Below, in pieces: positions 47,584-56,371 of a DNA stretch of 64,000 nt. Both the position numbers and the translations under genes were made by a program. Below the pieces are notes generated by a model. That model made no database searches and was not told where the DNA came from. It worked only from the letters and a program-made list of their open reading frames with translations. Within the stretch, counting starts at the first letter, position 1. Each line of letters opens with the position of its first letter. The stretch is taken from the NCBI RefSeq assembly GCF_004341515.1, contig NZ_SLZF01000010.1, forward strand, positions 248,001-312,000. The letters are read 5' to 3'. The stretch is from Allobosea sp. BK604 (GTDB lineage Bacteria; Pseudomonadota; Alphaproteobacteria; Rhizobiales; Beijerinckiaceae).

Positions 47584-48767
47584 GCCGGCCGTTCCGCCTG
47601 GTCATCATCACCGGCGAGGCTTCGGGCGACGCGCTCGCGCAGCGCTTTCTCGTCGCCCTGCGCCAGCGCCTCGGCGATCGGCCGCTCGAACTCGCCGGCG
47701 TCGGCGGGCATGCCCTGATTGATCAGGGCTTGAAACCCTTCTTTCCGCAGGCCGATATCGCGGTGATGGGGTTTGGGCCGGTGATCGCGCGGCTGCCCCT
47801 CCTGTTGCGGCGCATGAAAGATGCAGCCAAGGGCACGGCCGAATTCAAGCCCGATCTCCTGCTTACCGTCGACGCGCCGGATTTCACGCTGCGCGTCGCG
47901 CAGAAGCTGCGCCGGCGCGCGCCTTCGATCCCGATCGTGCACTGGGTCTGCCCGACTGTCTGGGCCTGGCGCTCCGGTCGGGCGCGCCGCATGGTGCCCC
48001 ATGTCGACCGCATCCTGGCGCTCCTGCCGTTCGAGCCCGCCGCCCTGGAGCGGCTGCATGGGCCGAAGACGGTCTATGTCGGCCATCCCGTGATCGAGCG
48101 GCTCGGCGAATTGCGCCCTGATGCGAATGAGGCGGCCCGCCGTGCCGATTCCGCCGCGCCCGACATCCTCGTTCTGCCGGGCAGCCGTCGCTCCGAGATC
48201 AACCATCTGATGCCGGTCTTCGGCAAGGCGGTGGTGCAGATCGCCAAGGCTGTTCCCGGTGCGCGTTTCCTGCTGCCGGCGGTGACGCATCTGCGCGGGC
48301 TGATCGCAGAGCAGGTCGCTGCCTGGCCGGTTGCGCCGCAGCTCGTCGACGGCGAGGCCGCCAAGTACGCCGCCTTCCGCAGCGCTCGTGCTGCGATTGC
48401 CGCCTCGGGAACCGTGACCTTGGAGCTCGCGCTCGCTCAGGTGCCGACCGTCGCGGCCTATCGCGGAGCCGACTGGGAGGCCGCGATCGCCAGGCGCCTG
48501 ATCAAGCTGCCGACCGTCATCCTGGCGAACCTGGTCGCCGGCCGGAATGTCGTGCCGGAATTCATCCAGCAGGACCTGACGGCCGACGCGTTGGCGCGCG
48601 AACTCCTGGCTGTCCTGGCCGAGGGGCCGGCGCGCGAGGCGCAGCTCGCCGGCTTTCGTGAGATCGAGAAGAATATGCGTTCGGCCGGCGCGAGCCCGGC
48701 CGCGAACGCGGTCGAAGCCACGCTGGCACTGCTGGCGGAAACGGCGGGCAGCAGCGCCAGCGGCTAG
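47580..48767 (+). CDS. lpxB: Lipid-A-disaccharide synthase
   Basis: Glycosyltransferase (GT19) joining lipid X and UDP-2,3-diacylglucosamine. 395 residues. LVIITGEASGDALAQ, GVGGHALIDQGLKP, VHWVCPTVWAWRSGRARRM, PGSRRSEIN and SGTVTLELAL are diagnostic. GTG 47580 overlaps the lpxI stop by four bases. The TAG stop is the first triplet of the composite palindromic element that follows. Confidence 0.96.
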   Translation: MSRPFRLVIITGEASGDALAQRFLVALRQRLGDRPLELAGVGGHALIDQGLKPFFPQADIAVMGFGPVIARLPLLLRRMKDAAKGTAEFKPDLLLTVDAPDFTLRVAQKLRRRAPSIPIVHWVCPTVWAWRSGRARRMVPHVDRILALLPFEPAALERLHGPKTVYVGHPVIERLGELRPDANEAARRADSAAPDILVLPGSRRSEINHLMPVFGKAVVQIAKAVPGARFLLPAVTHLRGLIAEQVAAWPVAPQLVDGEAAKYAAFRSARAAIAASGTVTLELALAQVPTVAAYRGADWEAAIARRLIKLPTVILANLVAGRNVVPEFIQQDLTADALARELLAVLAEGPAREAQLAGFREIEKNMRSAGASPAANAVEATLALLAETAGSSASG

Positions 48768-48874
48768 CGCATCGGCCCGAGAAGTGGATCGCGGTTTTCT
48801 GGGAAAGCCGATGCGAAAACAAGGAGCTAGATCATCGGACCGGATGCGATGTCCGGTCCGATGATTTAGCTCTA
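48764..48874. repeat. Composite palindromic element between lpxB and a Bug gene
   Basis: The left part, CTAGCGCATCGGCCCGAGAAG through ATGCGAAAACAAGGAG, is an inverted copy of the element at 7466-7534. The right part is a large hairpin: GAGCTA (48824-48829) plus ATCATCGGACCGGA (48831-48844), a 7-base loop, then TCCGGTCCGATGAT (48852-48865) plus TAGCTC (48867-48872). The two ends carry the stop codons of both flanking convergent genes (lpxB TAG 48765; Bug TAG 48874-48872). The hairpin may also act as a two-way terminator. Confidence 0.75.
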
Positions 48875-49867
48875 TTCGATCGTGGCGCCCGAGGCCTTGG
48901 CGATCGGTGCCCATTTCGCGACTTCGAGCTTCACATGCTCGCCGAGCGCTTCCGGCGTCGAGCCGATGATCTGGGCACTGACATCGTTCAGGCGCTGCTT
49001 CACCGTCGCATCGGTCAGCGCCTTGTTCGCCTCGGTATTGAGGCGCTCGAGGATCGGCTTCGGCAGATTGGCCGGGCCGAACAACGCGTTCCAGGTATAG
49101 GTCTCGTAGCCGGCAAGCCCGCCCTCGGCGATGGTCGGCAACTCCGGGAAGGAAGCGACGCGTTCCTTCGTCGTCACGCCGATGGCGCGCAATTGGCCAT
49201 TGCGGATGAACTGGGCCGAGGAGGGCAGGTTGTCGAACATGATGGGCACGGCGCCCGAGACGACGTCGTTCAAGGCAGGGCCGGCGCCGCGATAGGGCAC
49301 GTGGTTCATATTGACCCCGCCGAGCGACTTGAACAGCTCGCCCGAGAGATGCAGTGGCGTGCCGACGCCCGAGGAGGCGTAGGAGTATTTGCCGGGGTTC
49401 TCCTTCAGGAGCTTGATCACCTCCTGAACCGTCTTGGCCGGAAAACTCGGATTCACGACCATGACGTTGGGCACGACGGCGAGCAGCGAGATCGGCGTGA
49501 AATCCTTGACCGGGTCGAAGGTCACGGCCTTGAGTATGGCCGGATTGAGCGCATGGGTCGCGATCGTGCCCATCAGGATGGTGTAGCCATCGGGCTGCGC
49601 GCGGGCGACCGCGGTGGCGCCGACATTGCCGCCGGCTCCGGCACGGTTCTCGATCACGACCGATTGGCCGAGCGTCTCGGCCATCTTCTGCCCGACGAGC
49701 CGGGCGACGATATCGGTGGAGCCGCCGGCGGCGAAGGGAACGACGAGTGTGATTGGCCGCGTTGGAAAGCTGGCCTGCGCGCGCGCCGTGCCGGCGAGGC
49801 CGGTGAGCGAGGCGGCCGAGAAGCCGGCAAGCAGAGAGCGGCGGTCGAGATATCCGGATGTGGACAT
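48872..49867 (-). CDS. Second Bug-family substrate-binding protein
   Basis: Periplasmic TctC/Bug-type binding protein. 331 residues. Export signal with DRRSLLAGFSAASLTG (twin-arginine look) ending at ARAQA. FPTRPITLVVPFAAGGSTDIVARL, ENRAGAGGNVGA, PDGYTILMG, NHVPYRGAGPAL and ELPTIAEGG are family blocks. ATG 49867 has GGAG 10 bases upstream; the 24-residue upstream extension is not signal-like. No TctAB nearby. It is a clearly different protein from the Bug gene at 7531, similar only at family motifs. Confidence 0.9.
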   Translation of the reverse strand: MSTSGYLDRRSLLAGFSAASLTGLAGTARAQASFPTRPITLVVPFAAGGSTDIVARLVGQKMAETLGQSVVIENRAGAGGNVGATAVARAQPDGYTILMGTIATHALNPAILKAVTFDPVKDFTPISLLAVVPNVMVVNPSFPAKTVQEVIKLLKENPGKYSYASSGVGTPLHLSGELFKSLGGVNMNHVPYRGAGPALNDVVSGAVPIMFDNLPSSAQFIRNGQLRAIGVTTKERVASFPELPTIAEGGLAGYETYTWNALFGPANLPKPILERLNTEANKALTDATVKQRLNDVSAQIIGSTPEALGEHVKLEVAKWAPIAKASGATIE

Positions 49868-49940
49868 GGGATCGGGTCTCCTTTTCGGGGGCGACCTTAC
49901 CCATTCAGCGGCGTCGCCGGACTTAGCAATTGGGCGCAAT

Positions 49941-49972
49941 AAAAGAGCCGCGGCGGTTTCCCGCCGCGGCTC
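49941..49972 (-). terminator. Rho-independent terminator of gltA
   Basis: Read on the minus strand: GAGCCGCGGCGG, loop GAAA, CCGCCGCGGCTC and then TTTT (49944-49941). A 12-bp perfect stem placed 21 bases after the gltA stop. Confidence 0.85.
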
Positions 49973-49993
49973 CGAAACTGCCTTGCCGAAGTC

Positions 49994-51283
49994 TCAGCGA
50001 CGGCCGATCGGGGTGTACTCGCGCAGCGTCGGGCCAGTGTAGAGCTGGCGCGGGCGGCCGATGCGCTGGGACGGATCCTCGATCATCTCCTTCCACTGTG
50101 CGATCCAGCCGACGGTGCGGGCCAGCGCGAACAGGGCGGTGAACATCGTGGTCGGGAAGCCCATCGCCTTCAGGGTGATGCCCGAATAGAAGTCGATATT
50201 CGGGTAGAGCTTCTTCTCGATGAAGTACTCGTCGCTCAGCGCGATGCGCTCGAGCTCGATCGCGACGTCCAGCAGCGGATCGTCCTTGATGCCGAGCTCG
50301 TTCAGCACCTCATGCGTGGTCTTCTGCATGATCTTGGCGCGCGGATCGTAGTTCTTGTAGACGCGGTGGCCGAAGCCCATCAGGCGGAACGGATCGTTCT
50401 TGTCCTTCGCCTTGGCGATGTATTTCGGAATGTTCTCGACCGAGCCGATCTCCATCAGCATCCTCAGCGCGGCTTCGTTGGCACCGCCATGGGCAGGCCC
50501 CCACAGGCAGGCCGTGCCGGCCGCGATGCAGGCGAACGGGTTAGCACCCGACGAGCCGGCGAGGCGGACCGTCGAGGTCGAGGCGTTCTGCTCGTGATCG
50601 GCATGCAGGATGAAGATGCGGTCGAGCGCGCGCGACAGCACAGGGTTGACCTTGTACTCCTCTGCCGGCACCGCGAAGCACATGCGCAGGAAGTTCGAGG
50701 TATAGTCGAGCGAGTTCAGCGGATACACGAACGGCTGGCCGATCGTGTACTTATAGGCCATCGCCGCCAGCGTCGGCATCTTGGCGATCAGCCGCATCGA
50801 CGCGATCATGCGCTGCTGCGGATCCGAGATGTCGGTGGAGTCGTGGTAGAAGGCCGACATGGCGCCGATCGAGCCGACCAGAACCGCCATTGGGTGCGCG
50901 TCGCGGCGGAAGCCCTGGAAGAAGCGGGCCATCTGCTCGTGCACCATGGTGTGGCGCGTCACGCGATAGTCGAAATCGGCCTTCTGCGCCGCGGTCGGCA
51001 GCTCGCCGTAAAGCAGCAGGTAGCAGGTCTCGAGGAAGTCGCCATGCTCGGCGAGCTGCTCGATCGGGTAGCCACGATGGAGCAGAACGCCCTCGTCGCC
51101 ATCGATATAGGTGATCTCCGACTCGCAGCTCGCGGTCGAGGTGAAGCCGGGATCATAGGTGAACATCCCGGTTTGCGCGTAGAGCTTGGCGATGTCGATG
51201 ACGGAGGGGCCGATCGAGCCCGTCTTGATCGCCATGTCGACCGTCTTGCCGTCGACACTCAGCTGGCTGGTGGTTCCGCTCAT
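49994..51283 (-). CDS. gltA: Citrate synthase (type II)
   Basis: Condenses oxaloacetate and acetyl-CoA at the entry of the TCA cycle. 429 residues. The catalytic residues appear as [10 protein letters not shown] (His), GFGHRVYK (His) and NIDFYSG (Asp). The N-terminal beta domain ([10 protein letters not shown]...) is typical of Gram-negative hexameric enzymes, which NADH usually inhibits. ATG 51283 has AAAGGAT upstream. It is followed by a strong terminator. Confidence 0.97.
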   Translation of the reverse strand: MSGTTSQLSVDGKTVDMAIKTGSIGPSVIDIAKLYAQTGMFTYDPGFTSTASCESEITYIDGDEGVLLHRGYPIEQLAEHGDFLETCYLLLYGELPTAAQKADFDYRVTRHTMVHEQMARFFQGFRRDAHPMAVLVGSIGAMSAFYHDSTDISDPQQRMIASMRLIAKMPTLAAMAYKYTIGQPFVYPLNSLDYTSNFLRMCFAVPAEEYKVNPVLSRALDRIFILHADHEQNASTSTVRLAGSSGANPFACIAAGTACLWGPAHGGANEAALRMLMEIGSVENIPKYIAKAKDKNDPFRLMGFGHRVYKNYDPRAKIMQKTTHEVLNELGIKDDPLLDVAIELERIALSDEYFIEKKLYPNIDFYSGITLKAMGFPTTMFTALFALARTVGWIAQWKEMIEDPSQRIGRPRQLYTGPTLREYTPIGRR

Positions 51284-51556
51284 CGATACCGATCCTTTCA
51301 GACTCGCTGCGTCTCAGTCTTCTGCCCCGCTAGCCCGATCGGGCTGCCGGCCAGCATCCGTCATCGAAGAGGCCAAGTATGTCGGCCCCATGACAGGTTG
51401 GCTGGCGGACGAGAGCGAGTGGTAGGTTCATCCGACTGATTTACAAGCAATATTTGTGCCCGGGGAGAGGGGGGTTACGCTAGGCACAACCGGGTCACTA
51501 GCTCATTTGCCGGGGCCGTTCAACCAATGCAATTGCATGATCTGACCTGCGCCAGT

Positions 51557-52975
51557 TCACGATTGATCGGCCAGCCGCGCCAGCGTCTCGTCCCGGCCGA
51601 GCACGGCCATCACATCGAACAGACCTGGCGACATTGCGCGCCCCGTCAACGCCGCGCGCAAGGGCTGCGCTACCTGTCCGAGCTTCAGCGCATGCTCCTC
51701 GGCAAAGGCCCTGACCACGGCTTCGAGTGGGGCGGCCGTCCAGTCGTTGACCGCCGCGAGCTTGCTCGCGAGATCGGGCATGCGCTGGCGCGCCGGCTGG
51801 TCGAGCAGCGTCGCAGCCTTCTGATCAAGCGCGAGCGGGCGCTTGGCGAAGAGATAGGAGGCGCTGTCGAGCAGCTCGACCAGGGTCTTGGCGCGCTCCT
51901 TCAGGCCCGGCATGGCGGCGAGCAGCTTGGCCTCCAGCTCCGGCGAGAGCGTCGGCCCCAGCCCATGGGCCGGGCCGATCTCGGGCAGGATTGTCTTCAG
52001 CGCCGCGAGCAGGTCGCGATCCTCGGACTGGCGCATATAGATGCCGTTCAGGTTCTCGAGCTTGGCATAGTCGAAACGGGCCGGCGAGCGGCCGATCGAG
52101 GAGAGATTGAACAGCTCGATCATCTCCTGCGTGGAGAAGAGCTCCTGGTCGCCGTGGCTCCAGCCGAGGCGCAGCAGATAGTTGCGCAACGCCACGGGCA
52201 GATAACCCATGGAGCGATAGGCATCGACGCCGAGCGCACCATGGCGCTTAGACAGCTTGGCGCCATCTGCGCCATGGATCAGCGGGATATGCGACATGCT
52301 CGGCACTTTCCAGCCGAGCGCGCTATAGATCTGGGTCTGCCGCGCCGCATTGGTCAGGTGGTCGTCGCCGCGAATGATATGGGTGACTCCCATATCATGG
52401 TCGTCGACCACGACCGCGAGCATATAGGTCGGCGTGCCGTCCGAGCGCAGCAATACGAGATCGTCCAGATTCTCGTTCTGCCAGGTGACGCGGCCCTGAA
52501 CCTCGTCCTCGACCACCGTCTCGCCGGTCTGCGGCGCGCGCAGGCGGATCACCGGCTTGACGCCATCCGGCGCGGTGGCAGGGTCACGGTCGCGCCAGCG
52601 CCCGTCATAGCGCAGCGGCTTGCCCTCGGCGCGCGCCCTCTCGCGCATCTCCTCGAGCTCCTGCTGGCTCGCGTAGCAGTAATAGGCCTTGCCGGCGGCG
52701 AGCATCTGCTCGGCCACCTCGCGGTGCCGCGCGGCGCGCGAGAACTGATAGACCGTGTCGCCGTCCCAATCGAGCCCGAGCCAGGAGAGCCCGTCCAGGA
52801 TCGCGGCGATGGCCGGCTCGGTCGAGCGTTCGCGGTCCGTGTCCTCGATCCGGAGCAGCATCTTGCCGCCATGGCGGCGGGCATAGAGCCAGTTGAACAG
52901 GGCGGTGCGGGCGCCACCGATATGCAGGAATCCGGTAGGCGACGGGGCGAAGCGCGTGACGACCGCATCACTCAT
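51557..52975 (-). CDS. gltX: Glutamyl-tRNA synthetase
   Basis: Class I synthetase charging tRNA(Glu), possibly also tRNA(Gln) where GatCAB is used. 472 residues. [17 protein letters not shown] contains the HIGH-type motif; KLSKRHG is the KMSKS-type loop. The frame is open to 53029, but ATG 52975 gives [15 protein letters not shown]. The 273-base gap to gltA contains two short palindromes (AGCCCGATCGGGCT, 51332; ATGCAATTGCAT, 51527). Confidence 0.96.
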   Translation of the reverse strand: MSDAVVTRFAPSPTGFLHIGGARTALFNWLYARRHGGKMLLRIEDTDRERSTEPAIAAILDGLSWLGLDWDGDTVYQFSRAARHREVAEQMLAAGKAYYCYASQQELEEMRERARAEGKPLRYDGRWRDRDPATAPDGVKPVIRLRAPQTGETVVEDEVQGRVTWQNENLDDLVLLRSDGTPTYMLAVVVDDHDMGVTHIIRGDDHLTNAARQTQIYSALGWKVPSMSHIPLIHGADGAKLSKRHGALGVDAYRSMGYLPVALRNYLLRLGWSHGDQELFSTQEMIELFNLSSIGRSPARFDYAKLENLNGIYMRQSEDRDLLAALKTILPEIGPAHGLGPTLSPELEAKLLAAMPGLKERAKTLVELLDSASYLFAKRPLALDQKAATLLDQPARQRMPDLASKLAAVNDWTAAPLEAVVRAFAEEHALKLGQVAQPLRAALTGRAMSPGLFDVMAVLGRDETLARLADQS

Positions 52976-53111
52976 GAAAGAAGGGCTCCGACAGGGCGGG
53001 GGATGAAGGAAACACCGGCAAAGCGGCAATGAAACGGCGCGCCGGGCTCGCGCGCTTTCCGTCCGGCTGGAATCAGCCGAACGAAGAGAATTCGCGCAAG
53101 GCCAATCTCTT

Positions 53112-53160
53112 GAGCATGTTCATATCGCAAAAGTGCGTGCCACTTTTACGGAACATGCTC
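53112..53160. repeat. Nested palindromic element (GAGCATGTTC type)
   Basis: GAGCATGTTC (53112-53121) and GAACATGCTC (53151-53160) are perfect inverted 10-mers. Inside them AAAAGTG and CACTTTT form a second stem around CGTGC. Same architecture as the element at 4231 but different arms. It lies in the divergent gltX-comEC gap, upstream of both genes. Confidence 0.7.
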
Positions 53161-53246
53161 CAGGACATGACAACCGGCGCGGCCCCTGTAACATGCTCGC
53201 GGGGCCGGCGTTAAGCGAAGATCGCAGCCGGGCAGGGGGAGGGCGG

Positions 53247-55502
53247 ATGCGCCAGGCGCCGCCGCAGCTTGGACCGCGTCGCGGCGCTTTGGCTTGGGCC
53301 TTGCCCGGCCGGCCCGAACGCTCGCGCTTTCCCGGCGCAGGCCTGGAATTCGCTCTTGCCGAGGCCCGAAAGCGCCTTCTGGCGGCTTGCGAGACCGAGA
53401 TCGAGCGGCGGCGGCTGTTCCTCTGTCTGCCGGTGCTGATGGGCTTGGGCATCCTGCTCTATTTCGCCGCCGGCCGCGAACCGTCGCTCTGGGTTCCGGC
53501 TTCGGGTTTCGCCGCCGCTTCGATCGCAGCGGGGCTCCTGCGCTCGTGGCGCCCGGCCATGCTTGCCTGCATCGCGACCGCCGCGATCCTGGCCGGCTTC
53601 GGCGCGGCCGCCTGGCGTACAGCGACGGTGGCCACACCGATGCTGGAGCGCACCCGCGTCGGCCAGCTCAGCGGTTTCGTCGAATCGGTCGAGGCACGCG
53701 ATGCCGGCGCACGGCTGGTTGTGCTGGTGACGGGTATTGCGGGGCTCGATGCTGCGCAACTGCCCAAGCGCGTCCGGGTCAACATCAGGACGGGCGCGGT
53801 CGCGCCGGGCGACCATATCTCCGCCGTCGCGCGGCTTCTGCCGCCGCCAGGACCGGCACGGCCGGGTGGCTATGATTTCGGTCGGGACGCCTTCTTCCGC
53901 GGCCTTGGCGCCGTCGGCGCCATTCCCGGCAAGATCAGCCTGTCGCCGCCACCCTGGCCGGCGCCTTTCGAGTTGCAGATGCGGGCCTCGCTCGATCGGG
54001 CCCGCAATGCCCTGACCGAGCGCATCGCCACGATCGGCGGGGCGCAGGCCGGCGCCATGGCGGCGGCGCTCGTCACCGGCAAGCGCGGCCTGATCACCGA
54101 GGCGACCAATGTCGACCTGCGCGCCGCCGGCATCTATCACGTCGTCTCGATCTCGGGCCTGCACATGGTGCTCGCCGCCGGCACGATCTTCTGGCTGGTG
54201 CGCGCGCTGCTGGCGCTCTCGCAGACACTGGCGCTGTATTGGCCGATCAAGAAGATCGCGGCCGTCGCTGCGATGATCGGTGCGGTCAGCTATTGCGTCT
54301 TTTCCGGAGCCGAGGTCGCAACCGTGCGCTCGCTGATCATGACGCTGGTGATGCTCGGCGCCATCCTGGTCGATCGGCCGGCGCTCAGCATGCGCAACCT
54401 CGCGATTGCCGCGATGATCGTACTGATCCGCGAGCCCGATGCGCTGCTCGGCCCGAGCTTCCAGATGTCCTTCGGGGCGGTCGCGGCGCTGATCGCCTTC
54501 GCCGAGCGCTGGGAGGAGCGGCGGCGCAGCGAGGCGCCCTCGCCATGGCCCTGGCCGCTGCGCCCGCTCTTCCAGGCCGCGATCGGGATCATCGTCACGA
54601 CGCTGATCGCGACGGCGGCAACCGCGCCCTTCGGCGCCTATCATTTCCAGACCTTCAACCCGTTCGGGTTGATCGGCAATGCGTTCGCCTTGCCCTTCGT
54701 CTCGCTGATCGTGATGCCGGCCGCCGTCTTCGGCGTGCTCGCCTATCCGTTCGGGCTCGACTGGCCGGCTTGGGCGCTGATGGGCCTCGCGTCCGCCTGG
54801 GTGCTCGATCTTGCCCATTGGGTCGCGAGCTTCGACCATTCCAGCCTGGTCATCCCGGCCTTCGGAGCGCCGGCGCTCGCATGCTTCGCCGCGAGCCTGC
54901 TCTGGATGACGCTCTGGACGACGCCGATCCGCTTCCTGGCGATCCTGCCATTCGTCATCGGGCTCGCTGTCGCGTCGAAGCCGGAACGGCCGGACATCCT
55001 GATCGAGCGCGACGGCTCCGGCATCCTGGTCCGGGGCGCCGAGGGCAAGCTGATCCTCGCCGGCAAGCCGAGCGCCTTCGTCCTGCAGCAATGGCTCAAT
55101 GCCGAGGGCGACAGCCGCAAGCCGGAAGATGCCAGCCTGCGCCAGGGCGCGGCTTGCGACACGCTCGGCTGCGTCATCCGCGACAAGGCCGGCCGCAGCA
55201 TCTCCTATGCCCGGGATCGCCTCGCCATCGCCGAGGATTGCCGCCGCGCCGACCTCGTGGTCACGCCGATTCCCTGGCAGGCCGGCTGCGAGGCCAAGCT
55301 GATCGACCGCAGCGCGCTCTCACGCGATGGCGCGACCGCGCTGGTCAGCACCGGGACCGGCTGGCGGGCCCAACTATCCGAACAGGTCGACGCCAATCGA
55401 CCCTGGAGCCGCAAGCCGCGCCAGCCGCAGGTTACGCAACCCGCTATCGCCGCGCCCCCGCAACCGAGCGAGACCAACGACGAACTGGAACGGCTTCATT
55501 AG
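53247..55502 (+). CDS. comEC: ComEC/Rec2-family membrane protein
   Basis: Inner-membrane channel for DNA uptake in competent bacteria. 751 residues. An N-terminal DUF4131/OB region (about 150-235 with NIRTGAVAPGDHISAVARL) and then the competence domain with many helices: TNVDLRAAGIYHVVSISGLHMVLAAG is the signature. The C-terminal ~170 residues (from ILIERDGSGILVRGAEG) sit where a metallo-beta-lactamase domain is found in longer ComECs, but I see no HxHxDH motif. ATG 53247 has GGGGGAGGGCGG upstream; the frame is open to 53133. Confidence 0.88.
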   Translation: MRQAPPQLGPRRGALAWALPGRPERSRFPGAGLEFALAEARKRLLAACETEIERRRLFLCLPVLMGLGILLYFAAGREPSLWVPASGFAAASIAAGLLRSWRPAMLACIATAAILAGFGAAAWRTATVATPMLERTRVGQLSGFVESVEARDAGARLVVLVTGIAGLDAAQLPKRVRVNIRTGAVAPGDHISAVARLLPPPGPARPGGYDFGRDAFFRGLGAVGAIPGKISLSPPPWPAPFELQMRASLDRARNALTERIATIGGAQAGAMAAALVTGKRGLITEATNVDLRAAGIYHVVSISGLHMVLAAGTIFWLVRALLALSQTLALYWPIKKIAAVAAMIGAVSYCVFSGAEVATVRSLIMTLVMLGAILVDRPALSMRNLAIAAMIVLIREPDALLGPSFQMSFGAVAALIAFAERWEERRRSEAPSPWPWPLRPLFQAAIGIIVTTLIATAATAPFGAYHFQTFNPFGLIGNAFALPFVSLIVMPAAVFGVLAYPFGLDWPAWALMGLASAWVLDLAHWVASFDHSSLVIPAFGAPALACFAASLLWMTLWTTPIRFLAILPFVIGLAVASKPERPDILIERDGSGILVRGAEGKLILAGKPSAFVLQQWLNAEGDSRKPEDASLRQGAACDTLGCVIRDKAGRSISYARDRLAIAEDCRRADLVVTPIPWQAGCEAKLIDRSALSRDGATALVSTGTGWRAQLSEQVDANRPWSRKPRQPQVTQPAIAAPPQPSETNDELERLH

Positions 55503-55516
55503 TCTCGCGCACCCGT

Positions 55517-55553
55517 CGTCATTGCGAGGAGCGCAGCGACGAAGCAATCCAGG
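55517..55553. repeat. REP-like element (CGTCATTGCGAGGAGCGCAG type)
   Basis: CGTCATTGCGAGGAGCGCAG followed by CGACGAAGCAATCCAGG. Very similar elements, with CATTGCGAG and AAGCAATCCAG ends, recur in intergenic regions of many bacteria (from memory). TTGC...GCAA ends are inverted. It lies between the comEC stop and the lexA stop, which are convergent. Confidence 0.65.
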
Positions 55554-55574
55554 GAAACGTAGAGCGCTGCCGCG

Positions 55575-56279
55575 TCAGTAGCGCCGGAACAGGTTGACCA
55601 GCCGGCCCTGGATCTTGACGCGGTCGGGACCAAGCACGCGCGTCTCATAGGCCGGATTGGCGGCTTCCAACGCGATCGAGGAGCCGCGCTTGCGCAGCCG
55701 CTTGAGCGTCGCCTCCTCGTCATCGATCAGCGCGACGACGATATCGCCGGTATTGGCCGTATCCTGGCGGCGGATCACCACCGTATCGCCATCGAGGATG
55801 CCGGCCTCGACCATCGAGTCGCCACGCACCTCCAGCGCATAATGCTCGCCGCCGCCCAGCATGTCGGCCGGCATCGAGACATTGTGGCTGCGGCTCTGGA
55901 TCGCCGAGATCGGCGTGCCCGCCGCGATCCGGCCCATGACCGGGATCGCGACCATCGAGCGTGTGTCTTCCTCGGGGGCAGGCGCAGCCGGCTTGGCCTT
56001 GCCGAGCCCGCCTTGCACGACGGAAGGGCTGAAACGGCCGCGCGGCGCCTGCGGGCCGCCAATGCCCTCTGGCATCTTGATCACTTCGAGAGCGCGCGCC
56101 CGATTCGGGAGCCGGCGAATGAAACCGCGCTCCTCCAGCGCCATGATCAGCCGGTGGATGCCCGATTTGGAGCGCAGGTCGAGCGCATCCTTCATCTCGT
56201 CGAAGGAGGGCGGCACACCGGTCTCGCGCAGGCGCTCCTGGATGAAGCGAAGCAGTTCGAACTGTTTGCGTGTCAGCAT
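55575..56279 (-). CDS. lexA: SOS-response repressor LexA
   Basis: Represses DNA-damage genes and self-cleaves when RecA is activated. 234 residues. N-terminal winged helix ([42 protein letters not shown]), cleavage site Ala120-Gly121 in GRIAAGTP, and the serine/lysine dyad Ser155 (GDSMVEAGI) and Lys193 (EEATLKRL). ATG 56279 gives the right N-terminus; the upstream 18 residues in the same frame read through the operator. Its own promoter carries an SOS box. Confidence 0.96.
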   Translation of the reverse strand: MLTRKQFELLRFIQERLRETGVPPSFDEMKDALDLRSKSGIHRLIMALEERGFIRRLPNRARALEVIKMPEGIGGPQAPRGRFSPSVVQGGLGKAKPAAPAPEEDTRSMVAIPVMGRIAAGTPISAIQSRSHNVSMPADMLGGGEHYALEVRGDSMVEAGILDGDTVVIRRQDTANTGDIVVALIDDEEATLKRLRKRGSSIALEAANPAYETRVLGPDRVKIQGRLVNLFRRY

Positions 56280-56324
56280 GACCTGCCGGTGCCCCTGGCT
56301 GCGGATTCGAAACAAAGCACGAAC

Positions 56325-56353
56325 ATAATACATGTTCGTGCTGTGTTCCGCAA
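56325..56353 (-). promoter_or_regulatory. lexA promoter with SOS box in the spacer
   Basis: On the minus strand, TTGCGG (56353-56348), a 17-base spacer and TATTAT (56330-56325). The spacer contains the alphaproteobacterial SOS box, read on the plus strand as GTTC-N7-GTTC (56334-56348). A longer palindrome GCACGAACAT-N5-ATGTTCGTGC (56317-56341) overlaps it. LexA bound here would block its own promoter. Confidence 0.75.
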
Positions 56354-56371
56354 GCCGAGCCGGAACAAGGT

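Noticed and set aside
51332-51538. AGCCCGATCGGGCT and ATGCAATTGCAT palindromes in the gltA-gltX gap
   Set aside because: Short palindromes expected by chance; no promoter placed relative to them could be identified.
51527-53032. 501-codon plus-strand frame opposite gltX
   Set aside because: gltX has all synthetase motifs; the opposite frame is compositional.
53211-55091. 626-codon frame opposite comEC
   Set aside because: Highly charged, repetitive shadow of comEC.
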